64,000 nt of DNA from Spiribacter curvatus (lineage in GTDB: Bacteria; Pseudomonadota; Gammaproteobacteria; Nitrococcales; Nitrococcaceae). The notes under the pieces were generated by a model. The model was given only the letters and a program-made list of their open reading frames with translations, made no database searches and was not told the DNA's origin. Shown here in pieces: positions 1 through 9,943 of this stretch. The position numbers were made by a program, and so were the translations under genes. Position 1 is the first letter of the stretch; every line of letters begins with the position of its first letter. The stretch lies in NCBI RefSeq assembly GCF_000485905.1, contig NC_022664.1:1550001-1614000 (forward strand), given 5' to 3'.

Positions 1-1151
1 TCGCGCCCATACACGACGGCGCCACGGGCGACACCGTTGAGCGCATCGGCAAGTGGCTCGAATCGCTGCCCCTTCGCCGCCCCGCCGGCCAGCAACACCA
101 ATGGGACGTCCATCCCCCGCACTGCCGCAATGGCAGAGGCGACGTTGGTCGCCTTGGAGTCATTGACCCACAGCCGCCCACTGCGCCAGCCCAGTGATTC
201 CGTGCGGTGCGCCAGCGGCCGGAAGCGCCTGAGCGCCTCACACATGGCGGCTCGATCAAAACCGGCGGCGTCGCCGATCGCCAGCGCCGCCAGCGCATTC
301 AGTGCGTTGTGGCGTCCCAGCAGGGCCAGCGCGTCGCGTCGCAGAACCGCCTCGCCGTTGCCGGTCAGCCACTCCTCGCCATCACGGCGTTCAAGCCGCC
401 AGTCCGCCACGGTGTCGGGGTCGTTGGTGAACCGACTCAGCGTGGCCCCGGTTGGTGCCATCCCTCGAACCCAGGGATCATCCGCATTGATCACCGCGTG
501 GTGAGCACCAATGAAAAGCCTTGCCTTGGCGGCCGCGTAATCCTCCATCGCGTCATAGCGATCAAGGTGGTCGGGACTGATATTGAGAACGGCGGCAACA
601 CGGGGCCGCAGCGAGCGGGTCGTCTCGAGCTGGAAACTGGAGAGCTCAACAACGAAGCATTCCGTATCGGGATGATGCTCGAGCAGCGTCAGTGCGGGCG
701 GACCAAGATTACCGCCCGCGGCGATATTGACCCCCGCCTGTGCCGCCATCGCCGCTACCATCCGGGTCACAGTGGTTTTACCATTGGAGCCGGTGATCGC
801 CACCACCGGTGCTGTCACGGCACGCGCGAACAGCTCGATCTCACCGATGATCGGCTGACCGCGCTGCCGCGCGGCAGCCAGCGCGGGGTGGCGTGGATCG
901 ACCCCCGGGCTCAGCACGATCTCCCCGGCTGACGCCAGCAGCCGGTCATCCAGATCACCACTGATCACCGGCACCGCCGGGAACCGAGCCTGCAGGTCAT
1001 CGGCACGCGGTGGGTGCGCCCGGGTATCGAGGACGGCCACCCGTTCACCGGCCGCCGCCAGGTGACAGGCCGCCGCATGCCCTGATTCGCCGAGCCCGAC
1101 GATCATCCGATCCCATTCCAGGCCGGTTTCCATGCGCGCTTCCCCCGTCAT
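1..1151 (-). CDS. murD: UDP-N-acetylmuramoylalanine--D-glutamate ligase (partial)
   Basis: Cytoplasmic Mur ligase that adds D-Glu to UDP-MurNAc-L-Ala. The frame is open from the ATG at 1151 to the window edge, so the C-terminus is cut off. Visible landmarks are the N-terminal nucleotide-binding fold (IVGLGESG, near residue 15), the ATP loop TGSNGKTT near residue 115, and a conserved [10 protein letters not shown] segment. The ATG at 1151 overlaps the mraY stop as ATGA; a second in-frame ATG lies at 1133. It follows mraY in the dcw operon, as in most gammaproteobacteria, and is probably expressed by coupling from upstream. Identification is secure; only the exact start is open. Confidence 0.95.
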   Translation of the reverse strand, partial: MTGEARMETGLEWDRMIVGLGESGHAAACHLAAAGERVAVLDTRAHPPRADDLQARFPAVPVISGDLDDRLLASAGEIVLSPGVDPRHPALAAARQRGQPIIGEIELFARAVTAPVVAITGSNGKTTVTRMVAAMAAQAGVNIAAGGNLGPPALTLLEHHPDTECFVVELSSFQLETTRSLRPRVAAVLNISPDHLDRYDAMEDYAAAKARLFIGAHHAVINADDPWVRGMAPTGATLSRFTNDPDTVADWRLERRDGEEWLTGNGEAVLRRDALALLGRHNALNALAALAIGDAAGFDRAAMCEALRRFRPLAHRTESLGWRSGRLWVNDSKATNVASAIAAVRGMDVPLVLLAGGAAKGQRFEPLADALNGVARGAVVYGR

Positions 1152-2230
1152 CGCAGCTTCAACGTCGCGAGGCCGATCAGCACCAGCACAACCGAGATGA
1201 TCCAGAACCGCACGATCACACGGGGCTCGGGCCAGCCCTTGAGCTCGTAGTGATGGTGGAGCGGCGCCATGCGAAAGATCCGCCGACCCGTGCGCTTGAA
1301 CCAGACCACCTGAAGCATCACCGACACGGTCTCGGCGACAAACACGCCGCCCATGATGAACAGCACGATCTCCTGGCGGACCACCATCGCGATCATCCCC
1401 AGCGCCGCCCCCATCGCCAGCGATCCGACATCGCCCATGAAGACCTGCGCGGGATAGGTGTTGAACCAGAGAAACGCCAGCCCGGCCCCGACCAGTGCGC
1501 CGACCAGCACCGTCAGCTCGCCGGCGCCGGCGACGTAGGGAATCGCCAGGTAGTCGGCGAAATTCACATTACCGCTGACATAGGCGAAGATCCCCAATGC
1601 CCCGCCCACCAGCACGGTCGGCATGATCGCCAGACCATCCAGTCCGTCGGTCAGATTGACCGCATTGGAGGCCCCGACCACCACCAGCCAGGTCAGCGGG
1701 ATCAGCAGCGCCCCCAGCGGGATGGCGACCTCTTTGAAAAAGGGCAGGATCAGCGTTGTCTGCACAGGTGCGGCCGCGGTTGCGAACAGCACGACGCCAG
1801 CGATGATCGCGACGGCACTCTGCAACAGCAGCTTGCTTCGTGCCCGCAGCCCCTCGCTGCTCCCGCGGGTGAGCTTCAGCCAATCGTCGGTCCCGCCAAT
1901 CGCACCGAACGCCAGCGTTGTGAGCAGCACCATCCACACGAAGCGATTGGTCAGATCTCCCCAGAGCAGGGTCGCCACTGCGATACCCACGAGCATGAGC
2001 GCGCCGCCCATCGTGGGCGTCCCCGCCTTGGAGTAATGACTGACCGGGCCCTCGCTGCGCACGTTCTGCCCCACCTGGTGGCGCTCGAGCCGGCGGATCA
2101 GCCAGGGCCCGACCAGCAGTCCGATACCCAACGCCGTTAACGCACCGAGAATGGCCCGAAGGGTCAGATACTGGAAAACATTAAAGGCGCTGTAGAAGCC
2201 CTGCAGCTGTTCGGCGAGCATCAGGAGCAT
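1148..2230 (-). CDS. mraY: Phospho-N-acetylmuramoyl-pentapeptide transferase
   Basis: Integral membrane enzyme that transfers phospho-MurNAc-pentapeptide to undecaprenyl phosphate, giving lipid I. The 360-residue product matches the usual family length. It is strongly hydrophobic with about ten membrane segments and carries family hallmarks such as KAGTPTMGG, the NLTDGLDGL loop and the HHHYELKGW segment. The frame is open farther upstream, but MLLMLAEQ aligns with the canonical MraY N-terminus, so the ATG at 2230 is chosen. This overlaps murF by 10 bases, and an ATG at 2221 is an alternative. Its place between murF and murD is the normal dcw order. Confidence 0.96.
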   Translation of the reverse strand: MLLMLAEQLQGFYSAFNVFQYLTLRAILGALTALGIGLLVGPWLIRRLERHQVGQNVRSEGPVSHYSKAGTPTMGGALMLVGIAVATLLWGDLTNRFVWMVLLTTLAFGAIGGTDDWLKLTRGSSEGLRARSKLLLQSAVAIIAGVVLFATAAAPVQTTLILPFFKEVAIPLGALLIPLTWLVVVGASNAVNLTDGLDGLAIMPTVLVGGALGIFAYVSGNVNFADYLAIPYVAGAGELTVLVGALVGAGLAFLWFNTYPAQVFMGDVGSLAMGAALGMIAMVVRQEIVLFIMGGVFVAETVSVMLQVVWFKRTGRRIFRMAPLHHHYELKGWPEPRVIVRFWIISVVLVLIGLATLKLR

Positions 2231-3582
2231 GGCCGCCCCTCCCCCGGTCCGCCGGCGGTCAACGCCGCGGCGACCGCCTCCATCGCCGCTGAGCGTGATC
2301 CCTTGACCAGCACGCAGACCCCCGGCGCCGCCGCTGCCGTGACCGCATCGATCAGCGCGGCACGGCTCGCGAACCATTCACCGCCGGCGCCGAAACCCTC
2401 GACCGCGTGGGCGCTCAGTTCGCCGATGGCGAACAGGCGCTCCACTCCCAGTTCGCGGGCGGACTCGCCGGCCTGGCGATGGCGTCGTGACGCCTCATCG
2501 CCGAGCTCGGCCATATCACCAAGCACCAGCCAGACCGGCGCCGCAGTCGCGGTCAGCGTCTCGAGCGCCGCCGTCAGTGATGCCGGATTGGCGTTATAAC
2601 TGTCATCCACCAGCTCAATGGCATGAACGCCGGCCCGCGGCTGCAATCGCCCAGTCATTGTGGAAACGGCGGCAAGCCCCGCCGCAATCGCCCCAGAGTC
2701 CGCACCCGCCGCACGGGCCGCGGCAGCGGCGGCGAGCGCATTGGCCCGGTTGTGCCGCCCCGGTAGCGGCAGCTCGACCGTGAGGGTGGTGTCGTCGAAC
2801 CGGATATCGAGCCCGCCATCGTCCCGCTCGATGCCGGTGACTTCCGCCGGCTTGCCATCGAGGCTGAAGCGCTGGATATGACAGTGAGCCGCCTTCTGCT
2901 CCCAGGTCGATGCATGCGGATCATCGGCATTGATGACCGCACACCCGCCGGCGGGGAGCTCTTCGAACAGTTCCCCCTTACAGTCGGCGACGGCGGCAAC
3001 GCTGCCGAAACCGCTCAGGTGGGCGGGACCGGCATTCGTGACGATACCGATCTGCGGCCGTGCCCAGCTCGCGAGCAGGCCGATGTCGCCGGGTTTCCCG
3101 CAACCCATCTCGACCACGGCGAAGTCATCATCCGGCTCGATCCGGCATAGCGTCAGCGGGACGCCGAGCTCATTATTGAGGTTGCCGCGAGTGGATCGGG
3201 TGGTGCCGCAGCGCGCAAGGATGGTCGCGACCATTTCCTTGACCGTGGTCTTCCCATTGCTGCCCGTCACACCCAGCACCCGGGCACCACTCGCGGACCG
3301 TGCCCGACAGGCGAGCTCGATGAGGATCTGATGGGGGCTGTCGACCCGCCACTGCGGCAGCGCCGATTCGGTGTAGCGGGTCACCAGCGCGGCGACGGCG
3401 CCGGCGCGGGCTGCCGCATCGATATGGTCGTGACCATCGACCCGCTCACCCGCCAGCGCGATGAATAGATCCCCGGGTGACACCCGGCGGGAATCAATCG
3501 CGACCCCGGTGACGGTCACCTCGGCGCCACGGCACGCACCACCAAACTCCGTGGCCAGCGATCGCAGTCTGATCGGTTCCAT
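2221..3582 (-). CDS. murF: UDP-N-acetylmuramoyl-tripeptide--D-alanyl-D-alanine ligase
   Basis: Cytoplasmic Mur ligase that adds D-Ala-D-Ala to complete the UDP-MurNAc-pentapeptide. The 453-residue product has the three-domain Mur layout: an N-terminal substrate domain, the ATP loop TGSNGKTT at 106-113, a VVEMG motif in the central domain, and a C-terminal domain containing DDSYNANP. Its ATG overlaps the murE stop (TGATG), indicating coupled translation. It ends 10 bases inside mraY. Length and motifs show no anomaly. Confidence 0.96.
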   Translation of the reverse strand: MEPIRLRSLATEFGGACRGAEVTVTGVAIDSRRVSPGDLFIALAGERVDGHDHIDAAARAGAVAALVTRYTESALPQWRVDSPHQILIELACRARSASGARVLGVTGSNGKTTVKEMVATILARCGTTRSTRGNLNNELGVPLTLCRIEPDDDFAVVEMGCGKPGDIGLLASWARPQIGIVTNAGPAHLSGFGSVAAVADCKGELFEELPAGGCAVINADDPHASTWEQKAAHCHIQRFSLDGKPAEVTGIERDDGGLDIRFDDTTLTVELPLPGRHNRANALAAAAAARAAGADSGAIAAGLAAVSTMTGRLQPRAGVHAIELVDDSYNANPASLTAALETLTATAAPVWLVLGDMAELGDEASRRHRQAGESARELGVERLFAIGELSAHAVEGFGAGGEWFASRAALIDAVTAAAAPGVCVLVKGSRSAAMEAVAAALTAGGPGEGRPCS

Positions 3583-5075
3583 CAGCAGGCCCTCCGTGAC
3601 AGGAGGTCCGCGGCGGCCTCACGATCACTAAAGGCGTGCGCCGTGGCCCCGATCCACTGCTCAGTCTCATGTCCCTTGCCGGCAATCAGTACACCGTCTG
3701 CCGGTCCCGCCTCATTGACAGCCATCCCAATGGCGGCCGCACGATCCTCGATGACGCGGCATTCATCCGGCTCGGGACAGCCGGCACGGACCGCCGCGAT
3801 GATGGCTTCGGGCGGTTCGGTTCGCGGGTTGTCGTTGGTCAGGATGAGGGTATCGGCCAGCCGACCCGCAACCGCCCCCATCAACGCCCGCTTGCCCGGA
3901 TCACGATCGCCGCCGCAGCCAAAGACCACCCATAGCCGTCCGACAACATGGGGCCGAAGGGCCTCCAAAGCCGCCGAGAGGGCACCGGCGGTATGGGCAT
4001 AATCGACAACAACCAGCGGTGCCCCCGCCGCGGCGAATCGCTCCATCCGACCGGGCACCGGCTGCAGGCCAGCCAACGCCTCAATCGCAGCCGGCGTATT
4101 GCTGCCATCCATGGCCGCGCCGAGGGCCGCCAGGGCGTTGATGGCGTTGAAGCGACCGATCAGCGGCAGCGACCCGGCGTAGCGCTGACCGGCGTAGTCA
4201 ATCGCGACCTCCAGCCCCGCCGGACGGCGTTCACACGCGTGCAGCCGCAGTGTCGCCGGTTGCGTCTGCGAGTAAGTCACGATAGTGGCATCGGAGAGCG
4301 GATGGGCGGCCAGATCCCCGCCAACCCGATCATCGCTGTTGAGTACCTGACGCCGCAGCGTCGGCCACGCGAAAAGCCGGCGCTTGGCCGCGCGATACGC
4401 CTCGGCACTGCCGTGGTAGTCGAGGTGATCGCGCTCGACATGCGTGAGCACAGCGGTGTCAAAGGCCACGGCATCCACCCGGTGCTGCGCCAGGGCGTGG
4501 GAGGAAACCTCCATCGCCACCGTCCTGACCCCCGCATCGCGCAGGGCGGCGAGACGTGCCTGGACAGCCACCGCGTCGGCCGTCGTGTGGCTTGAGGCAG
4601 TCAGATCACCCGGACGCCCCCAGCCCACCGTTCCCATGACGGCCGCGGCCCCATCAAGCGCTTCCATGAGCTGTGCAATGTAATGAGCGACGGACGTCTT
4701 ACCGTCAGTGCCTGTCACTGCGATGACTTGCATGGCCCGCGACGGCTCGCCGTGGAAGCGCCCGGCGATGCCACTCACCTGTGCAGCGAGGCCAGCCCGG
4801 GCAATCGCAATGGCCCCGGCGCGTTCACATTGAGCGGCGATGGCGTGGTCATCGCGCGCCGCGTCCGGCTCATAAAGCACCACGGCGGCGCCGGCAGCAA
4901 GCGCCTGATCGAGAAAATCGAGCCCATGCGCACTGTGACCGCGGACGGCAAGGAACAGCCCCTGCGCCGACACAGCGCGGGAGTCGAGTGCAACACCGCG
5001 TATCGACACCCCGTTCAGCCGGGCGTCCACCAGCCAGGGGGCGAGCAGCGATTCGGCATGCCAGACGGGGTTCAT
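3582..5075 (-). CDS. murE: UDP-MurNAc-L-Ala-D-Glu--meso-diaminopimelate ligase
   Basis: Adds the third peptide residue to the UDP-MurNAc dipeptide in the cytoplasm. The 497-residue product carries the ATP loop TGTDGKTS at 121-128 and the specificity motif DNPR at 415-418. In this family DNPR indicates meso-diaminopimelate rather than lysine, so the wall is the standard Gram-negative DAP type. The start ATG overlaps the ftsI stop as ATGA. The stop overlaps murF. Identification rests on motif order and operon position. Confidence 0.96.
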   Translation of the reverse strand: MNPVWHAESLLAPWLVDARLNGVSIRGVALDSRAVSAQGLFLAVRGHSAHGLDFLDQALAAGAAVVLYEPDAARDDHAIAAQCERAGAIAIARAGLAAQVSGIAGRFHGEPSRAMQVIAVTGTDGKTSVAHYIAQLMEALDGAAAVMGTVGWGRPGDLTASSHTTADAVAVQARLAALRDAGVRTVAMEVSSHALAQHRVDAVAFDTAVLTHVERDHLDYHGSAEAYRAAKRRLFAWPTLRRQVLNSDDRVGGDLAAHPLSDATIVTYSQTQPATLRLHACERRPAGLEVAIDYAGQRYAGSLPLIGRFNAINALAALGAAMDGSNTPAAIEALAGLQPVPGRMERFAAAGAPLVVVDYAHTAGALSAALEALRPHVVGRLWVVFGCGGDRDPGKRALMGAVAGRLADTLILTNDNPRTEPPEAIIAAVRAGCPEPDECRVIEDRAAAIGMAVNEAGPADGVLIAGKGHETEQWIGATAHAFSDREAAADLLSRRAC

Positions 5076-6796
5076 GGTTCACCCCCGCCGGCGACCGTGA
5101 TGCCGCTTTCATCGACCGGGGCATCGGGCATGACGTTGTAGAGGCGCAGGGCATCACTCATGACCGACCGGAACACCGGCCCAGCCACCGGCCCGGCATA
5201 GTAGTCGCTGCCGCGGGGTTCGTTGATGGTGACCACGGCGACGAAGCGCGGATCAGTCGCGGGCGCCATGCCGGCGAAAGTGGAAATGTAGCGATCGTCG
5301 GCATAGCCACCCGCCACCGCCTTGCGGCTGGTCCCCGTCTTACCCGCGACCTGGTAGCCGGGAATGGCGGCCTGCGTGGCGGTTCCGCCCGGCTCGGTCA
5401 CGGCGGTCAGCATCTGACGTAGCTGTCGTGAGCGCTCCGCGGACATCACCCGCTCGGGCGGCGATCGACGCCCCTCGGCGATCAGCGCCGGCGTGGGCAT
5501 CCTGCCCCCCGAGGCGATCGCGGCATAAGCACGGGCGAGATGCAGATTGGTCACCGAGAGCCCATAACCAAAGGCCAGCGTGGCGCGCTCGATCGGCCGC
5601 TCCGAGGGCATAGGCGAGAGGGTGCCGGCAGCCCCTCCAGGGAATCCGAGGCCCGTGGGTGAGCCGATGCCCAGCTCATTGAGTGTCTCCCAGACCCGGC
5701 CCTCGTCGAGTGACAGGGCGATTTGCGCGGCCCCTACATTGCTCGACTTGCGCAGCACACCGGCGACGGTCAGCTCACCGAAATCGCGCACATCACGAAC
5801 GCTGTGACGCCCGACACGCATGACACCCGGCGCCGTGTCGACGACGGTATCGGGCTCGTAACGACCGCTGCGCAGTGCCGCGAGCACCGTGAACGGCTTC
5901 ATCACCGATCCCGGCTCGTAGCTGTCGGTGACGGCGCGGTTGCGGTAGCGATTACCGGTCATTTCCGAGCGCCGATTGGGATTGAACGACGGCCGGTTCA
6001 CCATCGCGAGGATGTCACCATTGTCCGCATCGAGCAGCACGACAGAACCACCGACCGCATTGTGCCGCTCCACCGCCGATGTCAGTTCGCGGTAAGCGAC
6101 ATACTGCAATCGCTTGTCCAGTGTGAGCGTCAGATCATGACCGGGATCCGGCTCCCTGAGTCGCTCCACGTCCTCGATGTTGCGACCATGACGGTCCCGA
6201 AGGACGCGCTTTTGCCCTGGTTCGCCGGACAACCAGTCATCATAGGCGCGCTCAAGCCCCTCCTGTCCGCGGTCATCGATGTTAGTGAAACCCAGGACAT
6301 GGCCGGTCACCTCGCCGGTGGGATAGAAGCGCCGGTATTCGCGCCGCAGAGCGATGCCGGGGACGTCGAGTGCCATCACCGCGTCAGCCACATCCGGGGC
6401 AACATGGCGCTCGAGGTAGAAGAACGCGCGTGACTGGCGTTCCACCAGATCGTCCCGAAGCTGGCCCGGCTTCAGCTCCAGGGCCCGGGCTAATGACCGC
6501 AGCTCCGCGGCCGAGGCCTTATCCACGGTGACACCCGGATCGGCCCACACCGAATCGACCGGCGCGCTGATCGCCAGCGGTCTGCCCTGACGGTCATGGA
6601 TCGTGCCGCGATGCGCCGGCAGGGATTCCACCCGGAGATGGCGCTGATCGCCCTGTCCCTGCAGGAACTGCCCCTCGATCAGCTGCAGCGACACCGCCCG
6701 CGCCATGAGCAGCACCGGCAGCCCGAGCAGCAGCCCGAGCACCAGTACACGACGCCACGCCGGTGGCGTCTCGAGGCGGACCCTGCGCCCGCTCAT
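5072..6796 (-). CDS. ftsI: Peptidoglycan D,D-transpeptidase FtsI (PBP3)
   Basis: Septal transpeptidase of the divisome, working with FtsW. The 574-residue product has a short cytoplasmic N-terminus, one membrane anchor at about 17-37, a PBP dimerisation domain containing the RG(x)I(x)DR segment at 63-69, and a transpeptidase domain. The catalytic motifs are complete: S297-V-M-K300, S351-S-N353 and K486-T-G488. The ATG overlaps the ftsL stop. Its position after ftsL and before murE is the conserved dcw order. It is distinguished from PBP2 (mrdA, 52584-54416) by this context and by its SSN motif. Confidence 0.96.
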   Translation of the reverse strand: MSGRRVRLETPPAWRRVLVLGLLLGLPVLLMARAVSLQLIEGQFLQGQGDQRHLRVESLPAHRGTIHDRQGRPLAISAPVDSVWADPGVTVDKASAAELRSLARALELKPGQLRDDLVERQSRAFFYLERHVAPDVADAVMALDVPGIALRREYRRFYPTGEVTGHVLGFTNIDDRGQEGLERAYDDWLSGEPGQKRVLRDRHGRNIEDVERLREPDPGHDLTLTLDKRLQYVAYRELTSAVERHNAVGGSVVLLDADNGDILAMVNRPSFNPNRRSEMTGNRYRNRAVTDSYEPGSVMKPFTVLAALRSGRYEPDTVVDTAPGVMRVGRHSVRDVRDFGELTVAGVLRKSSNVGAAQIALSLDEGRVWETLNELGIGSPTGLGFPGGAAGTLSPMPSERPIERATLAFGYGLSVTNLHLARAYAAIASGGRMPTPALIAEGRRSPPERVMSAERSRQLRQMLTAVTEPGGTATQAAIPGYQVAGKTGTSRKAVAGGYADDRYISTFAGMAPATDPRFVAVVTINEPRGSDYYAGPVAGPVFRSVMSDALRLYNVMPDAPVDESGITVAGGGEP

Positions 6797-7083
6797 TGCT
6801 CCACCCTCCGGCGATCGAGGCGAATCAGTGTCGTGTTCTCCGGATCGATCGAGCGAAGTCCAATGTCGTCGCGGGCAATCCGCTCCACACGCGACTGCAT
6901 GGCAAGCGCGCCCTGCTCGAGCTGTAACTGACGCCAGGCGGTATTGAGCCGATCGCGATCATCACGCAGCGATTCAAGATCAGTGAACAGGCTTCGGGAC
7001 TGGTGTCTGACCTCGACCACCGCGATCGCCGAGGCGAGGGCTGTCACGCAGAGCACCAGCAGTGTCAGCACCGGTCTCTTCAT
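6793..7083 (-). CDS. ftsL: Cell division protein FtsL
   Basis: Small bitopic divisome protein of 96 residues that pairs with FtsB and FtsQ. It has a very short cytoplasmic tail, one membrane helix at about 5-24, then a periplasmic stretch with coiled-coil heptads ([18 protein letters not shown] and onward). The sequence is poorly conserved in this family, so the call relies on size, topology and its fixed position between rsmH and ftsI, with four-base overlaps on both sides. Confidence 0.9.
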   Translation of the reverse strand: MKRPVLTLLVLCVTALASAIAVVEVRHQSRSLFTDLESLRDDRDRLNTAWRQLQLEQGALAMQSRVERIARDDIGLRSIDPENTTLIRLDRRRVEQ

Positions 7084-8018
7084 GGCAGCCGCTCCGCGAC
7101 GCGCATCGTTGCACTGCGGGCACGGGTATTGACGCGGACCTCCTCATCGCTCGGCCGATGGGCGCGCCCCACGCGCCTGAGGCTGGGCCGCTTCTCGGGG
7201 GGCACGACCCCGGCCCCGGGCGGCAGCTCACCGACCTGGCTGTTGCGGGTCATGAACCGCTTGACGCGTCGGTCTTCCAGGGAGTGGAAGCTGATCACTA
7301 CGAGGCGCCCCTGCGGCGCGAGGAGGTCGATGACGTCGTCAAGCAGCGTACTCAGCGAATCCAGTTCGTCGTTGAGCTGGATGCGGATCGCCTGGAAACT
7401 GCGGGTCGCCGGATGTCGTCCGGGCTCGGGACGCGGCACGGCGGCGGCGATCAGGCCTGCCAGTCCCGTCGTTGTCTGCGGCAGCGCCGAATCGTCCCGG
7501 GCCCGGCCAATCGCCGCGGCGATGCGTCGTGCATAACGCTCTTCGCCGTACTCCTTGAGTACACGGATGAGCGTAGCGGCATCGACCCGCTCGAGCCATT
7601 GCGCGGCGGTCTCACCCCCGCCGTTGTCCATGCGCATGTCCAGCGGCCCCTCGCGGAGGAAACTGAACCCACGCTCGGCCTGATCGAGCTGCGGTGAGGA
7701 CACCCCGAGATCGAGGAGGATACCGGCGATCCGACCGGCCAGGCCGGCCGCGCGTAAGTGCTCACCCAGGTTGGCGAAGTTCGCCTGGACGATCCGGCAG
7801 CGCGGATCATCGCCATGCCGCTCACGAGCCAGTGCAATCGCCTGCGGATCCCGATCGACCAGCCATAGACGGGCGTCGTCTGTGAGCCGGGCCAGGAGCG
7901 CATCGGCATGTCCACCGCGGCCGTATGTGGCATCGACATAGATGCCATCAGGGCGGGGAGCGAGCGCAGCGAGCGCTTCGTCCCTCATAACCGCCTGATG
8001 CGCTTGGGGGTCGTTCAC
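7080..8018 (-). CDS. rsmH: 16S rRNA m4C1402 methyltransferase RsmH
   Basis: SAM-dependent enzyme that N4-methylates C1402 in the ribosomal P site. The 312-residue length is typical. Visible motifs are the N-terminal [10 protein letters not shown], the SAM-binding segment [12 protein letters not shown] near residue 27, [12 protein letters not shown] near 103, and the C-terminal [13 protein letters not shown] block. It follows mraZ after 12 bases and overlaps ftsL, so it is the second gene of the dcw operon and probably shares the mraZ promoter. Confidence 0.96.
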   Translation of the reverse strand: MNDPQAHQAVMRDEALAALAPRPDGIYVDATYGRGGHADALLARLTDDARLWLVDRDPQAIALARERHGDDPRCRIVQANFANLGEHLRAAGLAGRIAGILLDLGVSSPQLDQAERGFSFLREGPLDMRMDNGGGETAAQWLERVDAATLIRVLKEYGEERYARRIAAAIGRARDDSALPQTTTGLAGLIAAAVPRPEPGRHPATRSFQAIRIQLNDELDSLSTLLDDVIDLLAPQGRLVVISFHSLEDRRVKRFMTRNSQVGELPPGAGVVPPEKRPSLRRVGRAHRPSDEEVRVNTRARSATMRVAERLP

Positions 8019-8030
8019 GATACGGGCTCC

Positions 8031-8483
8031 CTAGAGCGACAGCGATTGCAGATCATCGGGCAGCTCCTCGGCATCCGTTCCTTCGGCAAGCCACTCGTCG
8101 CGGCGACAATTCCATGTCTCCTCATCCCAGAGCTCGAACTTGTTGCCCTGGCCAATCAGCACAGTCCGCTTATCGAGCCCGGCGAAAGCGCGTAACGGCC
8201 CGGGCAGGAGAATGCGGCCGTTAGCATCCAGCTGGCATTCAGTCGCATGGCCGATCAATAGTCGCTGCAGGCGCCGGGCAGTCGGATTCAGACTCGGCAG
8301 GCGCACCAGCTTGCGTTCAATGTCTTCCCACTCCGGCAGCGGGTAGACGAGCAGGCAGTGATCACGGTCGACGGTGACGATCAGATTCCCGTCGCACAGG
8401 GCAGCCAGCCGCTCGCGATAGCGGCTGGGAAAGGCTATGCGCCCTTTTGCATCAAGATTGATCTGGGTGACACCGCGAAACAA
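8031..8483 (-). CDS. mraZ: Transcriptional regulator MraZ (TTG start)
   Basis: DNA-binding regulator of the dcw cluster, related to AbrB/SpoVT proteins, with two MraZ half-domains of which the second contains ECQLDANGRILLP. The frame stays open to an ATG at 8525. Homology begins at (M)FRGVTQINLDAKGR, whose first codon is the TTG at 8483. A GAGGGG ribosome site at 8490-8495 lies six bases before this TTG, while the ATG at 8525 would place the coding region over the operator repeats. The resulting 150-residue length agrees with the roughly 150 residues of the family. It heads the operon and is probably autoregulated. Confidence 0.93.
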   Translation of the reverse strand: MFRGVTQINLDAKGRIAFPSRYRERLAALCDGNLIVTVDRDHCLLVYPLPEWEDIERKLVRLPSLNPTARRLQRLLIGHATECQLDANGRILLPGPLRAFAGLDKRTVLIGQGNKFELWDEETWNCRRDEWLAEGTDAEELPDDLQSLSL

Positions 8484-8509
8484 CGTTTTCCCCTCAATCG
8501 ACCCGTGGC

Positions 8510-8534
8510 TGCCATTTTTCACCACTTTTTCCCA
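8510..8534 (-). promoter_or_regulatory. Probable MraZ operator
   Basis: Reading on the minus strand, three repeats TGGGA, TGGTG and TGGCA lie exactly 10 bases apart, separated by A-rich spacers. MraZ of E. coli is known to bind TGGGN repeats spaced by five bases just upstream of mraZ. The first copy here is perfect; the other two keep only TGG. The array sits between the predicted transcription start and the mraZ ribosome site, suitable for autorepression. The match is by eye. Confidence 0.6.
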
Positions 8535-8545
8535 CTTATGGTCAC

Positions 8546-8574
8546 ACTGTAGACAGGCCGATATGCCCCGTCAA
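8546..8574 (-). promoter_or_regulatory. Sigma70-type promoter of the dcw cluster
   Basis: On the minus strand TTGACG at 8574-8569 is followed after 17 bases by TACAGT at 8551-8546. This would start transcription near 8539, just ahead of the MraZ repeats, and give a leader of about 55 bases before the mraZ TTG. Spacing and both hexamers are close to consensus. Confidence 0.6.
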
Positions 8575-8610
8575 GCCGAGAGGAAATGATTTCTTCCGGC
8601 ATGACAGACA

Positions 8611-8651
8611 CTTATAAAACCCATCAGAAAACGCGCGGTTTTTTGATCGGG
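8611..8651 (-). terminator. Intrinsic terminator after rnpB
   Basis: On the minus strand a hairpin with arms CCCGATCAAAAAAC and GTTTTCTGATGGG (one bulge, one mismatch) and loop CGCGC is followed by TTTTAT. It lies about 45 bases beyond the mature 3' end of RNase P RNA and just before the dcw promoter, so it would separate the two transcription units. Confidence 0.55.
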
Positions 8652-8694
8652 GACAGATGCGCCGGGGCGTTGCGGGAGGCACGGAAAAGAAGGG

Positions 8695-9049
8695 TGGAAG
8701 CCGGCCTGTAAGCCGGGTTCTGTCGAGGGCAATCATTCATCTCGGATGCGCGTCACCGCGCAACTCAAGCGACCTACCCGGGAGTTCGCACGGGCCGTGC
8801 TTGCACTCCCCTATTCGGTCTTGCTCCGGGTGGGGTTTACCTTGCCGCGACATGTTGCCAAGCGCGCGGTGCGCTCTTACCGCACCTTTTCACCCTTACC
8901 TGTGCCGTGCATGCACGGCCATCGGCGGTCTACTCTCTGCGGCACTTTCCGTCGGCTCGCGCCGCCCAGGCGTTACCTGGCACCCTGCCCTATGGAGCCC
9001 GGACTTTCCTCGACGCCATCTGGCGCCGCGATTGCCCGGCCGACTTCCA
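8695..9049 (-). ncRNA. rnpB: RNase P RNA, bacterial type A
   Basis: Catalytic RNA of RNase P, which matures tRNA 5' ends. The minus strand shows the near-universal core: GAGGAAAGTCCGGGCTCC, then AGGGCAGGGTGCCAGGTAAC and the CTGGG partner, a GGGTGAAAAGGTGCGGTAAG block, and near the 3' end ACAGAACCCGGCTTAC. The 5' arm GAAGTCGGCCGGGCAATCGC pairs with the 3' region GCCGGCTTCC. Length of about 355 bases suits type A. Ends are estimated to within a few bases. Protein-like open frames across this interval on either strand are not genes. Confidence 0.95.
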
Positions 9050-9076
9050 CACTCCAGTGTAACACCGCGCGACAGA

Positions 9077-9943
9077 CTACCCGTGCGTTTCCGAGCCCTG
9101 TCCTGCGGCGCGTCGATAGACGCTGTTGATCGATTCGCCCGTCAACCGCGCAACGACCCGCGCGGTGGACTTCGCACCCAGTCCTTCCTGACGCAGCATG
9201 TGCACCAATTCGTCACTCGCCGGTAGCGCGGCGGTGGTTGACAGCGGCGCCTGCGACGATGGACCCACCACCAGTACGAATTCGCCCCGCACCTGATCGC
9301 TGTCCGCCTGCACCCATTCCAGCAGCGCCGATAGCGAGTCAGTCCGGGTGGTCTCGAAGCGCTTGGTCAGCTCACGACAGATAGCCGCCTCACGCGCGCC
9401 ACCGAATACGGCCTTCATTGCTTCAAGCGTTGCGACAACGCGACGCCCGGCCTCCAGAAACACCAATGTGTGGGCGCACCCGGCGAGTGCTTCCAGACGC
9501 CGGCGGCGTGGCCCGGCCCGCGCGGGAAGGAAGCCCTCGTAGAAGAATCGGTCGGTGGGCAGGCCCGCGATCGAGAGGGCCGCGATGACACTGGATGGAC
9601 CGGGGACGGTGAGGACCGGATAGCCCGCCGCATGAACCGCGCGCACCAGCCGATAGCCGGGATCACTGATCAACGGCGTACCGGCATCACTGACCAGCGC
9701 CACCGACGCTCCGGCCTCAAGCCAGCTGAGGATACGCTCGATGCGATCCATCTCGTTGTGCTCGTGGAGGCTGACGAGGGCGCCCTGGATCCCCAACCGC
9801 TGTAACAGCTGGCGACTGTGACGGGTGTCCTCAGCAGCGATATGATCCACGCTGGCGAGGATTTCACAGGCGCGGGCACTGACATCCCCCAGATTACCGA
9901 TCGGCGTCGCTACAACATGGAGTTGTCCAGTGCGGTTTGACAC
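9077..9943 (-). CDS. rsmI: 16S rRNA 2'-O-ribose C1402 methyltransferase RsmI
   Basis: SAM-dependent tetrapyrrole-methylase-fold enzyme that 2'-O-methylates C1402, the same base modified by RsmH (7080-8018). The 288-residue product shows VATPIGNLGDVS near the N-terminus, AAEDTRHS near 36-43, and VSDAGTPLISDPG near 83-95. The start is a GTG at 9943 with GGGGA six bases upstream. It is divergent from lpoA, the same arrangement as yraL/yraM in E. coli. Confidence 0.95.
   Translation of the reverse strand: MSNRTGQLHVVATPIGNLGDVSARACEILASVDHIAAEDTRHSRQLLQRLGIQGALVSLHEHNEMDRIERILSWLEAGASVALVSDAGTPLISDPGYRLVRAVHAAGYPVLTVPGPSSVIAALSIAGLPTDRFFYEGFLPARAGPRRRRLEALAGCAHTLVFLEAGRRVVATLEAMKAVFGGAREAAICRELTKRFETTRTDSLSALLEWVQADSDQVRGEFVLVVGPSSQAPLSTTAALPASDELVHMLRQEGLGAKSTARVVARLTGESINSVYRRAAGQGSETHG

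Noticed and set aside
1010-2140. Long plus-strand open frame of 376 codons
   Set aside because: It lies opposite mraY and murD, which carry clear Mur-pathway motifs. Its composition (Arg/Pro/His/Gln-rich) is typical of an antisense shadow in GC-rich DNA.
8484-8525. ATG at 8525 as the mraZ start
   Set aside because: It adds 14 residues that do not match the family and covers two of the MraZ repeats; the TTG at 8483 has a good ribosome site and matching length.
8620-8651. Plus-strand terminator
   Set aside because: The hairpin also has a T-run on the plus strand, but no plus-strand gene ends here; it serves rnpB on the minus strand.
8657-9226. Plus-strand protein-like frames across the RNase P region
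   Set aside because: The interval is the rnpB RNA on the opposite strand; the frames have no homology and cross its conserved core.
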